64,000 bases of DNA from Lacibacter sediminis. Its GTDB lineage: Bacteria; Bacteroidota; Bacteroidia; Chitinophagales; Chitinophagaceae. Of the stretch, positions 17,254 through 25,580 are shown piece by piece. The notes under the pieces were generated by a model. It did no database searches. It saw nothing but the letters and a program-made list of their open reading frames with translations, and was not told the origin of the DNA. Made by a program: the position numbers and the translations under genes. The stretch is from the NCBI RefSeq assembly GCF_014168535.1, contig NZ_CP060007.1, positions 1,736,001-1,800,000 on the forward strand. Direction: 5' to 3'. The stretch's first letter is position 1; every line of letters begins with the position of its first letter.

Positions 17254-17634
17254 ATGGAAAGCAATAACAAGTTTGATCTGGAAGACAGGCTGGTTGATTT
17301 TGCCTGTATGTGTCTGGATGTTTGTGAACTTCTTCCTTCAACAAAAGCCGGTCAGAACCTGGAATATCAATTATCTAAAAGCGGAACGGCTCCCGCACTC
17401 ATTTATGGAGAAGCGCAAGCTGCTGAATCAAGAGCTGATTTTCTGCATAAAATGAGAATGTGTTTAAAGGAAATAAAAGAGTCCCGTATTAACCTGAAGA
17501 TTATCAGACGAAAACCTGTTGTAGTTGATACAAAAGTTGAAAAAGCTTTCAATGAGAATAACGAACTGATGGCTATCTTTCTGAAAAGTGTTGAGACAGC
17601 GCAGAATAATGACGAACGCAGAAAGAAGCAATAA
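17254..17634 (+). CDS. Four-helix-bundle protein (S23/IVS-type, TIGR02436-like)
   Basis: 126 residues, all helical. The family pattern is visible: DLEDRLVDFACMCLDVC in helix 1, GQNLEYQLSKSGTAPALIYGE in the characteristic loop before helix 2, ESRADFLHKMRMCLKEIKES in helix 3 and a basic helix 4. Relatives are encoded in 23S rRNA intervening sequences and as scattered chromosomal genes in Bacteroidota; a nucleic-acid-binding role has been suggested but is not established. The gene fills the thyA-folA gap together with inverted repeat arms, and looks inserted. Confidence 0.8.
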   Translation: MESNNKFDLEDRLVDFACMCLDVCELLPSTKAGQNLEYQLSKSGTAPALIYGEAQAAESRADFLHKMRMCLKEIKESRINLKIIRRKPVVVDTKVEKAFNENNELMAIFLKSVETAQNNDERRKKQ

Positions 17635-17646
17635 CGCCGGCACTTT

Positions 17647-17681
17647 TTCATTTCTAATTATTAATTTTTTATTTTTCATTC
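17647..17681. repeat. Right arm of the two-arm repeat after the four-helix-bundle gene
   Basis: A TTCATTTCTAATTATTAATT-type run that ends at the folA start codon; ATTTTTCATTC at 17671-17681 is the exact inverted copy of 17180-17190. Confidence 0.7.
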
Positions 17682-18182
17682 ATGTTGATCTCTCTCATCG
17701 TTGCTGCATCTTCCAACAACGCCATCGGTCGTAACAACGAACTGCTCTGGCATTTGCCGATCGATCTGAAATTTTTCAAAAACACAACCTGGGCATTGCC
17801 CGTGATCATGGGCCGAAAGACCTTTGAATCGGTTGGCAGCAAGCCATTAACAGGACGTACCAATATTATTATTTCACGGCAGAAAGGATTGACCTCGCAA
17901 TATGAAAATGTGTGGTTTACAACTTCGCTTGATGAGGCAATTGAACAGGCAAAAAAACTGGAGACAAAAGAGATCATGATCGCCGGTGGTGCGCAGATCT
18001 ATGAACAGGCATTACCAATTGCCAATCGTATTTACTTAACAAGGGTGCATGTTCATTTGGAAGCAGATGCTTTCTTTCCGGAATTTCCAGTTGATGAATG
18101 GAATCTTACAAAGAGTAACGATTTTGAGGCAGATGAAAAACATGCTTATTCATTTTCTATTCAGCAATGGGACAGGAAATAA
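17682..18182 (+). CDS. folA: Dihydrofolate reductase
   Basis: 166 residues, normal DHFR length. MLISLIVAASSNNAIGRNNE and LLWHLPIDLKFFKNTTW form the N-terminal core with the substrate-binding acid at Asp28; VIMGRKTFESVG is the NADPH-binding GRKT motif and IMIAGGAQIYEQAL the second Gly-rich loop. It regenerates tetrahydrofolate consumed by ThyA. The ATG directly follows a CATTC-type repeat arm, so its promoter or leader must lie within or before that repeat. Confidence 0.95.
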   Translation: MLISLIVAASSNNAIGRNNELLWHLPIDLKFFKNTTWALPVIMGRKTFESVGSKPLTGRTNIIISRQKGLTSQYENVWFTTSLDEAIEQAKKLETKEIMIAGGAQIYEQALPIANRIYLTRVHVHLEADAFFPEFPVDEWNLTKSNDFEADEKHAYSFSIQQWDRK

Positions 18183-18246
18183 TGAGTGATGAATAATGAA
18201 TGATGAGTGTATTCTCCCAACTCCTAATTCCAAATAACTAATTCCT
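18183..18246. repeat. Two-arm miniature repeat after folA
   Basis: The left arm has GATGAATAATGAATGATGAG units starting at the folA stop codon; after a short spacer the right arm has CTCCTAATTCC/CTAATTCC units. It is the same layout as around the four-helix-bundle gene, but with no gene between the arms. Confidence 0.6.
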
Positions 18247-18257
18247 GTTTTTTATCC

Positions 18258-19058
18258 ATGTATACAGCATTTCAGCTTGGATTAAAATATCTCAACTATT
18301 ATTTCACTGCTGCCAATGGTAAAGGCCATGGTATTCATTCTCCTTTTGTGTTTGATCTGGTAATAAAAGTGTTGAATGATAAAATGAAGTATGCGGCTTA
18401 CAAAGAAGTTGAACTGCAACGTAGTTTCTTGTTGGGAAATGAAACGATCATTACCGTTGAGGATTTTGGTGCCGGTTCAACCAAAGGGTTAACGAAGCAA
18501 AGGGTGGTGCAGCAGATAGCTGCTACATCATTGAAGCCAAAGAAGTATGCTCAACTCTTGTATAGGTTAGTGAATTATTTTCAGCCACTACAAATACTGG
18601 AACTTGGCACTTCATTGGGTATAACCACTGCATATCTTGCCAAAGCAAACCCAACTGCAACTGTTACAACCATGGAAGGCTCAGATGCTGTTGCACAAAT
18701 AGCAAGGCAACAGTTTGATGAATTAAAGTTGAAGAATATCAACATCGTTACGGGTAACTTTGATGAAACCTTGCAACAGGTGATCGATCAAACAGCACAG
18801 CCTTTCAACTTTGTGTTTATTGATGGCAACCATCGTAAAGAACCAACACTTCGTTATTTTGAACAATTACTTGCAAAGACAGATCATGCCACGGTATTTG
18901 TGTTTGATGATATTCACTGGAGCAAAGAGATGGAAGAAGCATGGGAGATGATTAAACAGCATCTGTCAGTTACCTTAACGATCGATCTGTTTTTTATTGG
19001 GCTTGTTTTTTTAAGGAAGGAACAGAAAGAGAAAGAACATTTTATTATCAGGTTTTAA
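18258..19058 (+). CDS. Class I SAM-dependent methyltransferase (O-methyltransferase-like)
   Basis: 266 residues. The SAM-binding motif I is LQILELGTSLGITTAYLAKA, with TVTTMEGSD as motif II and FVFIDGNHRKEPTLRYF as the motif that usually holds the metal or acidic residue in caffeoyl-CoA-type O-methyltransferases. The N-terminus (YTAFQLGLKYLNYYFTA, then GKGHGIHSPFVFDLV) is shared by a Bacteroidota-specific group of unknown substrate. Nothing in the neighbourhood identifies the target. Confidence 0.8.
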   Translation: MYTAFQLGLKYLNYYFTAANGKGHGIHSPFVFDLVIKVLNDKMKYAAYKEVELQRSFLLGNETIITVEDFGAGSTKGLTKQRVVQQIAATSLKPKKYAQLLYRLVNYFQPLQILELGTSLGITTAYLAKANPTATVTTMEGSDAVAQIARQQFDELKLKNINIVTGNFDETLQQVIDQTAQPFNFVFIDGNHRKEPTLRYFEQLLAKTDHATVFVFDDIHWSKEMEEAWEMIKQHLSVTLTIDLFFIGLVFLRKEQKEKEHFIIRF

Positions 19059-19069
19059 AACCATCATGA

Positions 19070-19510
19070 ATGGCAGTAAGTATATCCGGACAATGGAAGG
19101 GTTATTTTTGGTATGGCAAGGAGTATGGTGAGTTAGAAGGTGAATCGGTTGAATTCATGATGTTTCTAAATGAACAGAATGGAGAAATAAATGGCAAATG
19201 TTTTGAAATGGGAGGGGTCGGCGTTGCAGAGGGCGCAGACCTTGCAGTGATTAATGGCTTTGTTAAAGACCGGCAAATTAGTTTCATTAAGAAATATAAC
19301 CATGCAACTTTTTTTGATGAAGACGGAAATGCACAAATAGATGCATTGAAACCTTCACAGGAAATACATTACGAAGGTGAATTTGAAGTAAGTGAATATC
19401 AATTTACGGGAACATGGGAAATAGTTGAACGCTCGGAAATTTATGGCGACTGTTTTGTCGAATACATATGCACAGGTACTTGGATGATGAAAAAGGAAAA
19501 TGACATTTAA
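19070..19510 (+). CDS. Small all-beta protein of unknown function
   Basis: 146 residues with no signal peptide. GQWKGYFWYGKEYGELEGES, FMMFLNEQNGEINGKCFEMG, GEFEVSEYQFTGTWEI and CTGTWMMKK suggest a small beta-barrel of lipocalin type with alternating strands. No family was recognised. It starts 11 bases after the methyltransferase stop and ends two bases before the next ATG, so the three genes are probably one transcript. Confidence 0.7.
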   Translation: MAVSISGQWKGYFWYGKEYGELEGESVEFMMFLNEQNGEINGKCFEMGGVGVAEGADLAVINGFVKDRQISFIKKYNHATFFDEDGNAQIDALKPSQEIHYEGEFEVSEYQFTGTWEIVERSEIYGDCFVEYICTGTWMMKKENDI

Positions 19511-19512
19511 AC

Positions 19513-20913
19513 ATGAATCTGCCGGCCTCCTTGATGACTTCGCTTAGTAAGATCAATAGTTTTGATCGGGATGCTTTTGTGCAGGTGCATGAAAGCGGGG
19601 AGCAGGTTGTGTCGGTTCGTTTAAATCCGTTGAAGCCGTCAATTGTGAATGGTGAATGGTCAATATACAATCAGCAGTCAGCAACTCATCACTTATCATT
19701 CATCACTCATCAGCCTGTTCCCTGGTCATCATCTGGCTATTATCTCGGCGAACGACCTTCCTTTACACTTGATCCGTTATTACATGCCGGTGCCTATTAT
19801 GTGCAGGAAGCAAGCAGTATGTTTTTAGAGCAGGCATTGAAACAATCAGTTGAGCTTGATCAGCCATTGCTGGTATTGGATCTGTGTGCCGCACCCGGCG
19901 GAAAATCAACCTTACTGCAATCTGTTATCAGCAAAGAAAGTTTACTGGTAAGTAATGAAGTAATTCAAACAAGAGTAAATATTCTCAAAGAAAATATTAT
20001 CAAGTGGGGAGCAGGAAATGTGGTGGTTACGAATAATGATCCCACAGCTTTTTCAAAGCTGCACGGTTTGTTTGATGTAGTTGTAATTGATGCACCATGC
20101 AGCGGCAGTGGTTTATTTCGTCGTGATGCGGAAGCCATCAAGGAATGGAGTGAAGATAATGTACAGCTTTGCAGTCAGCGGCAACAACGCATATTAGCAG
20201 ATGCATGGAATTGTTTGAAAGAAGATGGCGTGTTGATTTATTCCACCTGTTCTTATTCATCAGAAGAAGACGAAGAGATACTGGATTGGATCACATCAAA
20301 CTACAAAGTGGAAAGTAAAAAATTGAAAGTTGAAGAGAAGTGGAACATTGATGAGGTGCAATCAACAGCAGGTGCTTACGGTTATCGTTTCTGGCCGTAT
20401 AAAGTGAAAGGCGAAGGTTTCTTTATTGCTGCATTCAAAAAGAAAGAACCAGCAGATCAACTTCGTATCAAAATAAAGACAACACAACTGCCTTCAAAGC
20501 AGGAAGCAACTATTGCAGCAAATTGGTTGAAGCATACGGATGGTTTAACTTTTATCAAACAAGGACAAAATATTGCAACCATACCAACGCAATGGAACGA
20601 AACCATTCAATATCTTATGCAGGAATTGAAAGTGCGTTATGCAGGAGTGGAGATGGGGACCATTGCAAAGAATGATCTGCTTCCGGAACATGCATTGGCA
20701 TTAAGTACCATGATCAGCGATTCAGTTATTAGAGTTGAACTCACCAAAGAGCAGGCACTTGATTATCTGCGTAAAAATGAAATTACAATAGAGATTCCGC
20801 ACAAAGGTTGGGCATTAGCAACATACAATGAGCATCCGCTTGGCTGGATGAAATTACTCGGCAACCGCATTAATAACTATTATCCCAAAGAGTGGCGCAT
20901 TTTAATGAGATGA
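19513..20913 (+). CDS. RsmF/NOL1-NOP2-type rRNA (cytosine-5) methyltransferase with an in-frame repeat insert
   Basis: 466 residues. The SAM-binding signature VLDLCAAPGGKSTLLQSVIS, the DAPCSGSGLFRRD motif with Cys196 and the YSTCSYSSEEDEE motif with nucleophile Cys246 identify an m5C methyltransferase of the NOL1/NOP2/Sun family; a C-terminal PUA-like region (GWALATYNEHPLGWMKLLGN) matches RsmF, which methylates 16S rRNA. Residues about 43-67 are encoded by a dispersed repeat inserted in frame; they contain SIVNGEWSI and are not expected in the family. The exact rRNA target is inferred from homology. Confidence 0.88.
   Translation: MNLPASLMTSLSKINSFDRDAFVQVHESGEQVVSVRLNPLKPSIVNGEWSIYNQQSATHHLSFITHQPVPWSSSGYYLGERPSFTLDPLLHAGAYYVQEASSMFLEQALKQSVELDQPLLVLDLCAAPGGKSTLLQSVISKESLLVSNEVIQTRVNILKENIIKWGAGNVVVTNNDPTAFSKLHGLFDVVVIDAPCSGSGLFRRDAEAIKEWSEDNVQLCSQRQQRILADAWNCLKEDGVLIYSTCSYSSEEDEEILDWITSNYKVESKKLKVEEKWNIDEVQSTAGAYGYRFWPYKVKGEGFFIAAFKKKEPADQLRIKIKTTQLPSKQEATIAANWLKHTDGLTFIKQGQNIATIPTQWNETIQYLMQELKVRYAGVEMGTIAKNDLLPEHALALSTMISDSVIRVELTKEQALDYLRKNEITIEIPHKGWALATYNEHPLGWMKLLGNRINNYYPKEWRILMR
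19639..19713. repeat. Two-arm repeat inserted in frame in the RsmF-like gene
   Basis: Left arm GTGAATGGTGAATGGTC, spacer around CAGTCAGCAACT, right arm of CATCACTTATCATTCATCAC type. It has 75 bases (25 codons) and keeps the frame. The left arm has the same words as the copy in fmt (25905-25991). Confidence 0.7.
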
Positions 20914-20990
20914 AGTAAAGACCAAAGACGATGGACGATAGACCATTACTGGTTATTGACTATTCATCATTCATTACTCATCACTCATCA
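20914..20990. repeat. Two-arm repeat between convergent genes
   Basis: The left arm has AAAGACGATGGACGATAGAC; the right arm, from about 20961, has CATCATTCATTACTCATCAC. The stop codon of the ABC1 kinase gene (20988-20990, reverse strand) is part of the right arm. Confidence 0.6.
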
Positions 20991-22631
20991 TTTGAATTTT
21001 GTATTGAACAACAGTTTAAATCCCGTCCATATAAGAATAGCAGCTGTACTGTAGAATAATACTTTAATACCACTGCTGTTTGGTTGGTAGATCATGAGCA
21101 ATGTTGCACAGATCATCAACAAGCCAAGAATAAATACAAATGCAAGCCGGTTGAAATTTTGTCGCAATGCTTTATTGGTAAAACTATCTTCCCTGAAATT
21201 GATCTCATGTTTCAATACACCTGTGCGCAGGTTATTGACGATCTCTTTAATATCGGTAGGCAGACGGTCAACGATGTAGAGATAGTCCTCTGCTGAGTTG
21301 ATCACTTTATTAACGATCGTATCAAAACTGAATTTCTCCCTGATCTTTTCTTTTGCAAATGGTTCGATCATATTAATGAGCGAAATATCTGCTTCCAATG
21401 CTTCTGCAAATTTTTGAATCGTGCCCAGCGCCTTTAGCAGCATGTATAAGTTAGTAGGCACTTTCAATCCATGACGTAAGATCACTTTAAATGTATCGGC
21501 CAGCAAGTTGGAGATATCTACTTTTTCATAAGGGATATAACTGTATTTCTGAATGAGTTCTCCCACTTCAAACTCAAGATCAGTATGGTCTTTATAAAAA
21601 TTGATATTCAGCAATGCCAGCAATGCTTTGGTAATGCGGTGCGTATCCTGCCGTGCAAACCCAAGCATAAAGTTGATGAGTGCCTGTATCTGTGCAGGTT
21701 TTAAACTCGCCGTCATACCATGATCGAGCAGTACAACCTGGTTGTTTTCTCTGATAAGTAAATTACCTGCATGCGGATCGGCATGAAAGAACCCATGCTT
21801 CAGGATCATTTTTAAAATGATCTGTGTGCCGTTGATCGCAATTTGTTTTATATCGTATCCCTTTTCCAGTAATTCATCTTTTGCATCAGGTTCAATACCT
21901 GTTACAAACTCCATCACGAGTATTTTCTGTGTGCTGTACTGGCTGTATACTTTTGGTATGTAACAATAGTCATCATATTTAAACATTTCAGAGAAGCGCA
22001 TCATATTCGATGCTTCATTGGCAAAGTCAAGTTCTTTCTTCATGATATTACCAAAGTCTTCCACAAATTCAATCACATTGAAACTGGCTAATTCAGGATA
22101 TGATTTCACTACCTGTTCAGCCAGTAATTTCATCAACACAAGATCAATGGAAATTTTTTGTTTGATATGCGGCCGTTGCACTTTAACCGCAACCATATCA
22201 CCGTTGCGGAGTTTGCCTCTGTACACCTGCGCAATAGATGCAGAGGCAATGGGGTTGTGATCGAGTTGTTCAAACACTTCGTGAATAGGATCGCCCAATT
22301 CTTCTTCCATGATGCGCCATGCATGTGCCGTATCAAATGGCTTGGCTGAAGTTTGCAGTTTCTTTAATTCATTTCTTAACTGTTCACTTACAAGATCAGG
22401 ACGGTCGGCAATGATCTGTCCAAACTTTACAAACGTTGGCCCAAGGTCTTCGATCATTAAGCGTAAACGTTCTGCACGTGTAGTAAGGTTATTGCCTTTC
22501 GGATCAAATACTTTTCTTAAAAAACGGTTATTGTTGATCCAGTTGCGAATACCATGTTTGCAAATGATCAATAAGATGCTGATAAGCCTGATGCTGTTCC
22601 TGAATAAACGATTGACCCGGAATATCCACAT
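20988..22631 (-). CDS. ABC1/UbiB-family atypical kinase (AarF-like)
   Basis: 547 residues. The family-specific KFGQ motif is at 69-72, the Ala-rich loop ASASIAQVYRGKL at about 130-142, HADPHAGN at 283-290 and the metal-binding DHG at 303-305, so the catalytic set is complete. Two C-terminal membrane helices (FVFILGLLMICATLLMIYQP and the next) anchor it. UbiB-type proteins act as ATPases in isoprenoid-quinone biosynthesis; here the quinone would be menaquinone (inference). Its stop codon falls in a dispersed repeat shared with the convergent neighbour. Confidence 0.9.
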   Translation of the reverse strand: MWIFRVNRLFRNSIRLISILLIICKHGIRNWINNNRFLRKVFDPKGNNLTTRAERLRLMIEDLGPTFVKFGQIIADRPDLVSEQLRNELKKLQTSAKPFDTAHAWRIMEEELGDPIHEVFEQLDHNPIASASIAQVYRGKLRNGDMVAVKVQRPHIKQKISIDLVLMKLLAEQVVKSYPELASFNVIEFVEDFGNIMKKELDFANEASNMMRFSEMFKYDDYCYIPKVYSQYSTQKILVMEFVTGIEPDAKDELLEKGYDIKQIAINGTQIILKMILKHGFFHADPHAGNLLIRENNQVVLLDHGMTASLKPAQIQALINFMLGFARQDTHRITKALLALLNINFYKDHTDLEFEVGELIQKYSYIPYEKVDISNLLADTFKVILRHGLKVPTNLYMLLKALGTIQKFAEALEADISLINMIEPFAKEKIREKFSFDTIVNKVINSAEDYLYIVDRLPTDIKEIVNNLRTGVLKHEINFREDSFTNKALRQNFNRLAFVFILGLLMICATLLMIYQPNSSGIKVLFYSTAAILIWTGFKLLFNTKFK

Positions 22632-22693
22632 ACAATGTTTTTTAACCAGTGAAAAATGGGTAAGGGATAATTAACAGTTGGTAAAATACAAAA

Positions 22694-22712
22694 GGAGTCG
22701 GTAACCGACTCC
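22694..22712 (-). terminator. Hairpin terminator after the YtxH gene
   Basis: GGAGTCGG / CCGACTCC with a 3-nt loop. Read on the reverse strand it is followed by TTTTGTATTTT, so it ends the YtxH transcript before the ABC1 kinase gene. Confidence 0.75.
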
Positions 22713-22735
22713 CTTTATTTGCATCCGATACCAAT

Positions 22736-23023
22736 TTAAGAGACCAGTTGCTCCTTTATATGATTACCGGTTAGCCTCGTTGCCTGCAATATTTCAAGCA
22801 CACGTTTCCTGGTATCTTCTTTCAGACCTGCAATTTCATGTTTGAATACTTCTTTCAGTTCTTCAATATCAGAACTGCTGTTTCTTACTTTGTACAATCG
22901 CTCTTTCAGATCATCAAATTTTTCACTGATCATGTTACGGATGGAGCTTCCACTTTCAGGGGCCATCAGCATACCAACTGCTGCACCTGCCGCTACGCAG
23001 GCAATAATGAACTTCATACTCAT
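22736..23023 (-). CDS. YtxH-domain protein
   Basis: 95 residues. A short N-terminal membrane helix (FIIACVAAGAAVGMLMAPES) is followed by GSSIRNMISEKFDDLKERLY, the YtxH pattern (Ala/Gly-rich helix, then a P-x-S/T-G-x-x-xR turn and a coiled coil). YtxH proteins are small membrane-anchored proteins linked to general stress responses in other bacteria; the role here is unknown. It has its own terminator. Confidence 0.75.
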   Translation of the reverse strand: MSMKFIIACVAAGAAVGMLMAPESGSSIRNMISEKFDDLKERLYKVRNSSSDIEELKEVFKHEIAGLKEDTRKRVLEILQATRLTGNHIKEQLVS

Positions 23024-23108
23024 AATGCTGTGTTTTAAAAGGTGAATAATAGAGTATGGTTTTCAAGAACCTTGCCAGAAATGGTACCGGGCAGGAGCTG
23101 TAGTGTAA

Positions 23109-23166
23109 AAGGCAGAAGATACAAGGCACAAGTAAGAAGATACAAGGAACAAGGTGCAAGGCATAA
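23109..23166. repeat. AGAAGATACAAGG-type short repeats
   Basis: AAGATACAAGGCACAAG and AAGATACAAGGAACAAG occur in tandem, followed by GTGCAAGGCATAAG. It is another word family of the dispersed repeats, in the gap between the RNase H and YtxH genes. Confidence 0.5.
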
Positions 23167-23185
23167 GCATTAACGCAACTATAAA

Positions 23186-23821
23186 CTATTTACGACCGAA
23201 GTCAGCAGGATTTTCGCCCCAGGCTTCCGTTTCCCATTTTAATATTTTATTGCGGTAGTTGTTTTCCTGCAACCAGTTTTCTGCACGATGGATCAGATTA
23301 AAGATGTGTTGTGTTTTGGCTGATTGTTCAAGATTGGTTTTGCATTTTTTTGCTTTCACCCAACCAATGGCATTGCGGCTATCACTGTAAATGGGCATGC
23401 TGTGCATGTTGTGTTTCTTGCAATAACCTAGTGCATGTACGATGGCTAGAAATTCACCAATGTTATTGGTGCCGTTTGCCAACGGTCCCATGTGGAAGAT
23501 GCGTGTATTAGTTTTGTAAAGTATACCCTGGTATTCCATGTCTTTCTGCACACTGTTCCATGCGGCATCAACGATAATACTTTCGTGAATGGGCGTGCCA
23601 ACAGCAGAAAGATCTTTTGTGCTTTCTGTTTTTTCTTTTTTGTAGATATGCCTGGCAAAATGTTCTTTGTAAGCCTGTTCAGCTTCTTCCTTTGAAGTAA
23701 ATGATTTGTACGCTGCGCCCGTAAATCCTTCTACCTGCTGCTTACAATCGTTCCAATTGGTATAAATGCCGGGTTCTTTCCCTTTCCACACCACGTAATA
23801 TTTGGGTTTAATATTGCTCAT
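23186..23821 (-). CDS. Ribonuclease H with N-terminal viroplasmin (hybrid-binding) domain
   Basis: 211 residues. The N-terminal domain KYYVVWKGKEPGIYTNWNDC with KSFTSKEEAEQAY is the viroplasmin/HBD fold that binds RNA-DNA hybrids. The RNase H domain has acidic residues at Asp85 (SIIVDAAWN), Glu123 (NNIGEFLAIVHAL) and Asp147 (PIYSDSRNAIGW), the positions expected for the metal-binding active site. It removes RNA from RNA-DNA hybrids in the cytoplasm. The start codon lies a few bases from the region of the divergent LysM gene. Confidence 0.88.
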   Translation of the reverse strand: MSNIKPKYYVVWKGKEPGIYTNWNDCKQQVEGFTGAAYKSFTSKEEAEQAYKEHFARHIYKKEKTESTKDLSAVGTPIHESIIVDAAWNSVQKDMEYQGILYKTNTRIFHMGPLANGTNNIGEFLAIVHALGYCKKHNMHSMPIYSDSRNAIGWVKAKKCKTNLEQSAKTQHIFNLIHRAENWLQENNYRNKILKWETEAWGENPADFGRK

Positions 23822-23914
23822 GTGGATGCAATGTTAGCAAAAGAAACGTTAAGCTTTTCTTTGGTATGGTTCTTTCGCAGAATTATGCATCTTTGCAACG
23901 TAAACGATATTCCC

Positions 23915-24901
23915 ATGAAGAGAGCCTTTTTGTTTTTCAGTTTGTTTTTTTCTGTTCTTGTTGCTGCTGCACAAACCACACCGTTGCAGGTGCAGTTAGA
24001 TAATCAGGGCAAACCGTACCTCGTACACAGTATTGGTCCCAAAGAGAATTTTTACAGTATTGGCCGCATTTACAATATCAGCCCACGGGTGTTTGCTCCC
24101 TATAACGGACTTGAGTTGACTTCTGCGTTGAGTATTGGTCAGCAAATACGTATTCCGTTGAATGAAGTGAATTTCTGGCAAACAGGCACACGCAAAGAAA
24201 ATGAAACTGTTGTTCCGGTTTATCACACAGCAAAAGCAGGCGAAACAGTGGCAAAGCTTGGCCAGTTGTTTGGAACTGATAATGCTTCCATCAAATCATG
24301 GAATAATATTGAATCGGTGAGCGCTGGCAACAAGGTGATCGTTGGTTTTTTGAAAGTTGATAAAACATTATCACCTCTTGCTGCGAAGGGAATGAATGTG
24401 CGCAGTGAACCGAATGTGGTGAAGCAACAACCGAAACCAGAAGAACCTAAGAAACAGGATGTGGTGGTGAAAAAGGAAGAGCCGAAGCAGGAGGTTGTGG
24501 TAAAGAAAGAAGAACCAAAACCAGAAGTGAAGAAAGAAGAGCCAAAGATGGAAGTATCACCGGCAAGCTATGGTGGCAATGGATTTTTTAAAGATGAATT
24601 CAACCGTCAGTCGAATAACGGCCGTCGTACAGATCGTAACAACGGTCCCGGTTCTGTATTTAAAAGTACAAGTGGGTGGAGCGATGGGAAATATTATGTG
24701 TTGATGGACAATGTTGAAAAAGGAACCATCATTATGGTGCGTAACCCTGCTAATGGAAAAGCGGTTTATGCCAAAGTGTTAGGCAGTGTTGAAGAAACAA
24801 GTCCCGGCAGTGGGTTGTTGTTCAGATTAAGCAATTCTGCTGCTGCACAGCTTGGTATCAGTACGGAGAAATTTAATGCAGAGTTGGTGTGGGGAAAGTA
24901 A
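23915..24901 (+). CDS. Secreted LysM-repeat protein with a C-terminal RlpA-like domain
   Basis: 328 residues with a signal peptide (MKRAFLFFSLFFSVLVAAAQ). Two LysM-like domains follow (SIGPKENFYSIGRIYNISPR and HTAKAGETVAKLGQLFGTDN), then a low-complexity KKEEPK-rich linker and a C-terminal domain (GTIIMVRNPANGKAVYAKVL, then GISTEKFNAELVWG) that resembles the double-psi beta-barrel of RlpA. It would bind peptidoglycan in the periplasm. A reading frame open further upstream is not used, as the ATG at 23915 gives the signal peptide. A weak -7-like CATCTTTG lies at 23888-23895. Confidence 0.8.
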   Translation: MKRAFLFFSLFFSVLVAAAQTTPLQVQLDNQGKPYLVHSIGPKENFYSIGRIYNISPRVFAPYNGLELTSALSIGQQIRIPLNEVNFWQTGTRKENETVVPVYHTAKAGETVAKLGQLFGTDNASIKSWNNIESVSAGNKVIVGFLKVDKTLSPLAAKGMNVRSEPNVVKQQPKPEEPKKQDVVVKKEEPKQEVVVKKEEPKPEVKKEEPKMEVSPASYGGNGFFKDEFNRQSNNGRRTDRNNGPGSVFKSTSGWSDGKYYVLMDNVEKGTIIMVRNPANGKAVYAKVLGSVEETSPGSGLLFRLSNSAAAQLGISTEKFNAELVWGK

Positions 24902-24954
24902 AGACAAATACGAAGTTAGAAGTTGAAAGTACGAAGTAGGAAGCCACGTTACTG
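24902..24954. repeat. Short GAAGTTAGAAGTTGAAAG repeat after the LysM gene
   Basis: The whole 53-bp gap is a degenerate run of ACGAAGT / AGAAGTTGAAAGT / ACGAAGTAGGAAG units, the same style as the other dispersed repeats. Confidence 0.5.
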
Positions 24955-25545
24955 ATGATAGCCAAAGTACAAATAGCTGTAGTTTCCATTTTCTTTTTAT
25001 CTTTTTCATCTGCATTTTCTCAATCAACAAGTAGAAGTGCAAATGTACCTGTGTTCGACGGTGCTAAAACGGATATAGATACATACCGAAAAGGATTCCT
25101 GAAAATCTTGCCTTCTCCATCAGGGTATGTAAATGATTTTGAAAATTTATTTTCCGAAAATGAAGAAAGCATTCTCGATAGTTTAATTGCTGCTTTCGAA
25201 GCCGCTACAACTATTGAAATTGCATTGGTTACACTTGATTCATCGGCAACTGCAAGAGATAATTTTGACGACCTTACGTTACAAATTGCTAATCGATGGG
25301 GCGTTGGGAAAAAGGCTGAAAACAACGGTATTCTGATTGGAATAAGTAAAGGCCATCGAAGAATTAGAATTCAGAATGGATATGGAATCGAAAAAATATT
25401 AAGCGATGAAGAAACTAAAAAAATAATTGAGGAGTATTTTATTCCTGAGTTCAAGGCTTCTAATTTCTATCAAGGAACATTGAAAGGATTAAATGAAATG
25501 ATGCGGGTACTTAAGGACAAAATAAGTATGCAGAATCTTAAGTGA
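24955..25545 (+). CDS. TPM-domain protein (TPM phosphatase-like), exported
   Basis: 196 residues with a signal peptide (MIAKVQIAVVSIFFLSFSSAFSQ). The TPM domain runs from GYVNDFENLFSENEESILDS through IEIALVTLDSS, ANRWGVGKKAENNGILIGIS and GYGIEKILSDEETKKI to the C-terminus. TPM domains are found in photosystem II repair proteins and in bacterial envelope proteins. No C-terminal membrane helix or glycine-rich tail is present, unlike many YgcG-type relatives. Probably periplasmic; substrate unknown. Confidence 0.85.
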   Translation: MIAKVQIAVVSIFFLSFSSAFSQSTSRSANVPVFDGAKTDIDTYRKGFLKILPSPSGYVNDFENLFSENEESILDSLIAAFEAATTIEIALVTLDSSATARDNFDDLTLQIANRWGVGKKAENNGILIGISKGHRRIRIQNGYGIEKILSDEETKKIIEEYFIPEFKASNFYQGTLKGLNEMMRVLKDKISMQNLK

Positions 25546-25580
25546 GGCCACTCTTTTCCTTTTTTCCCTTTTTCAAACTC

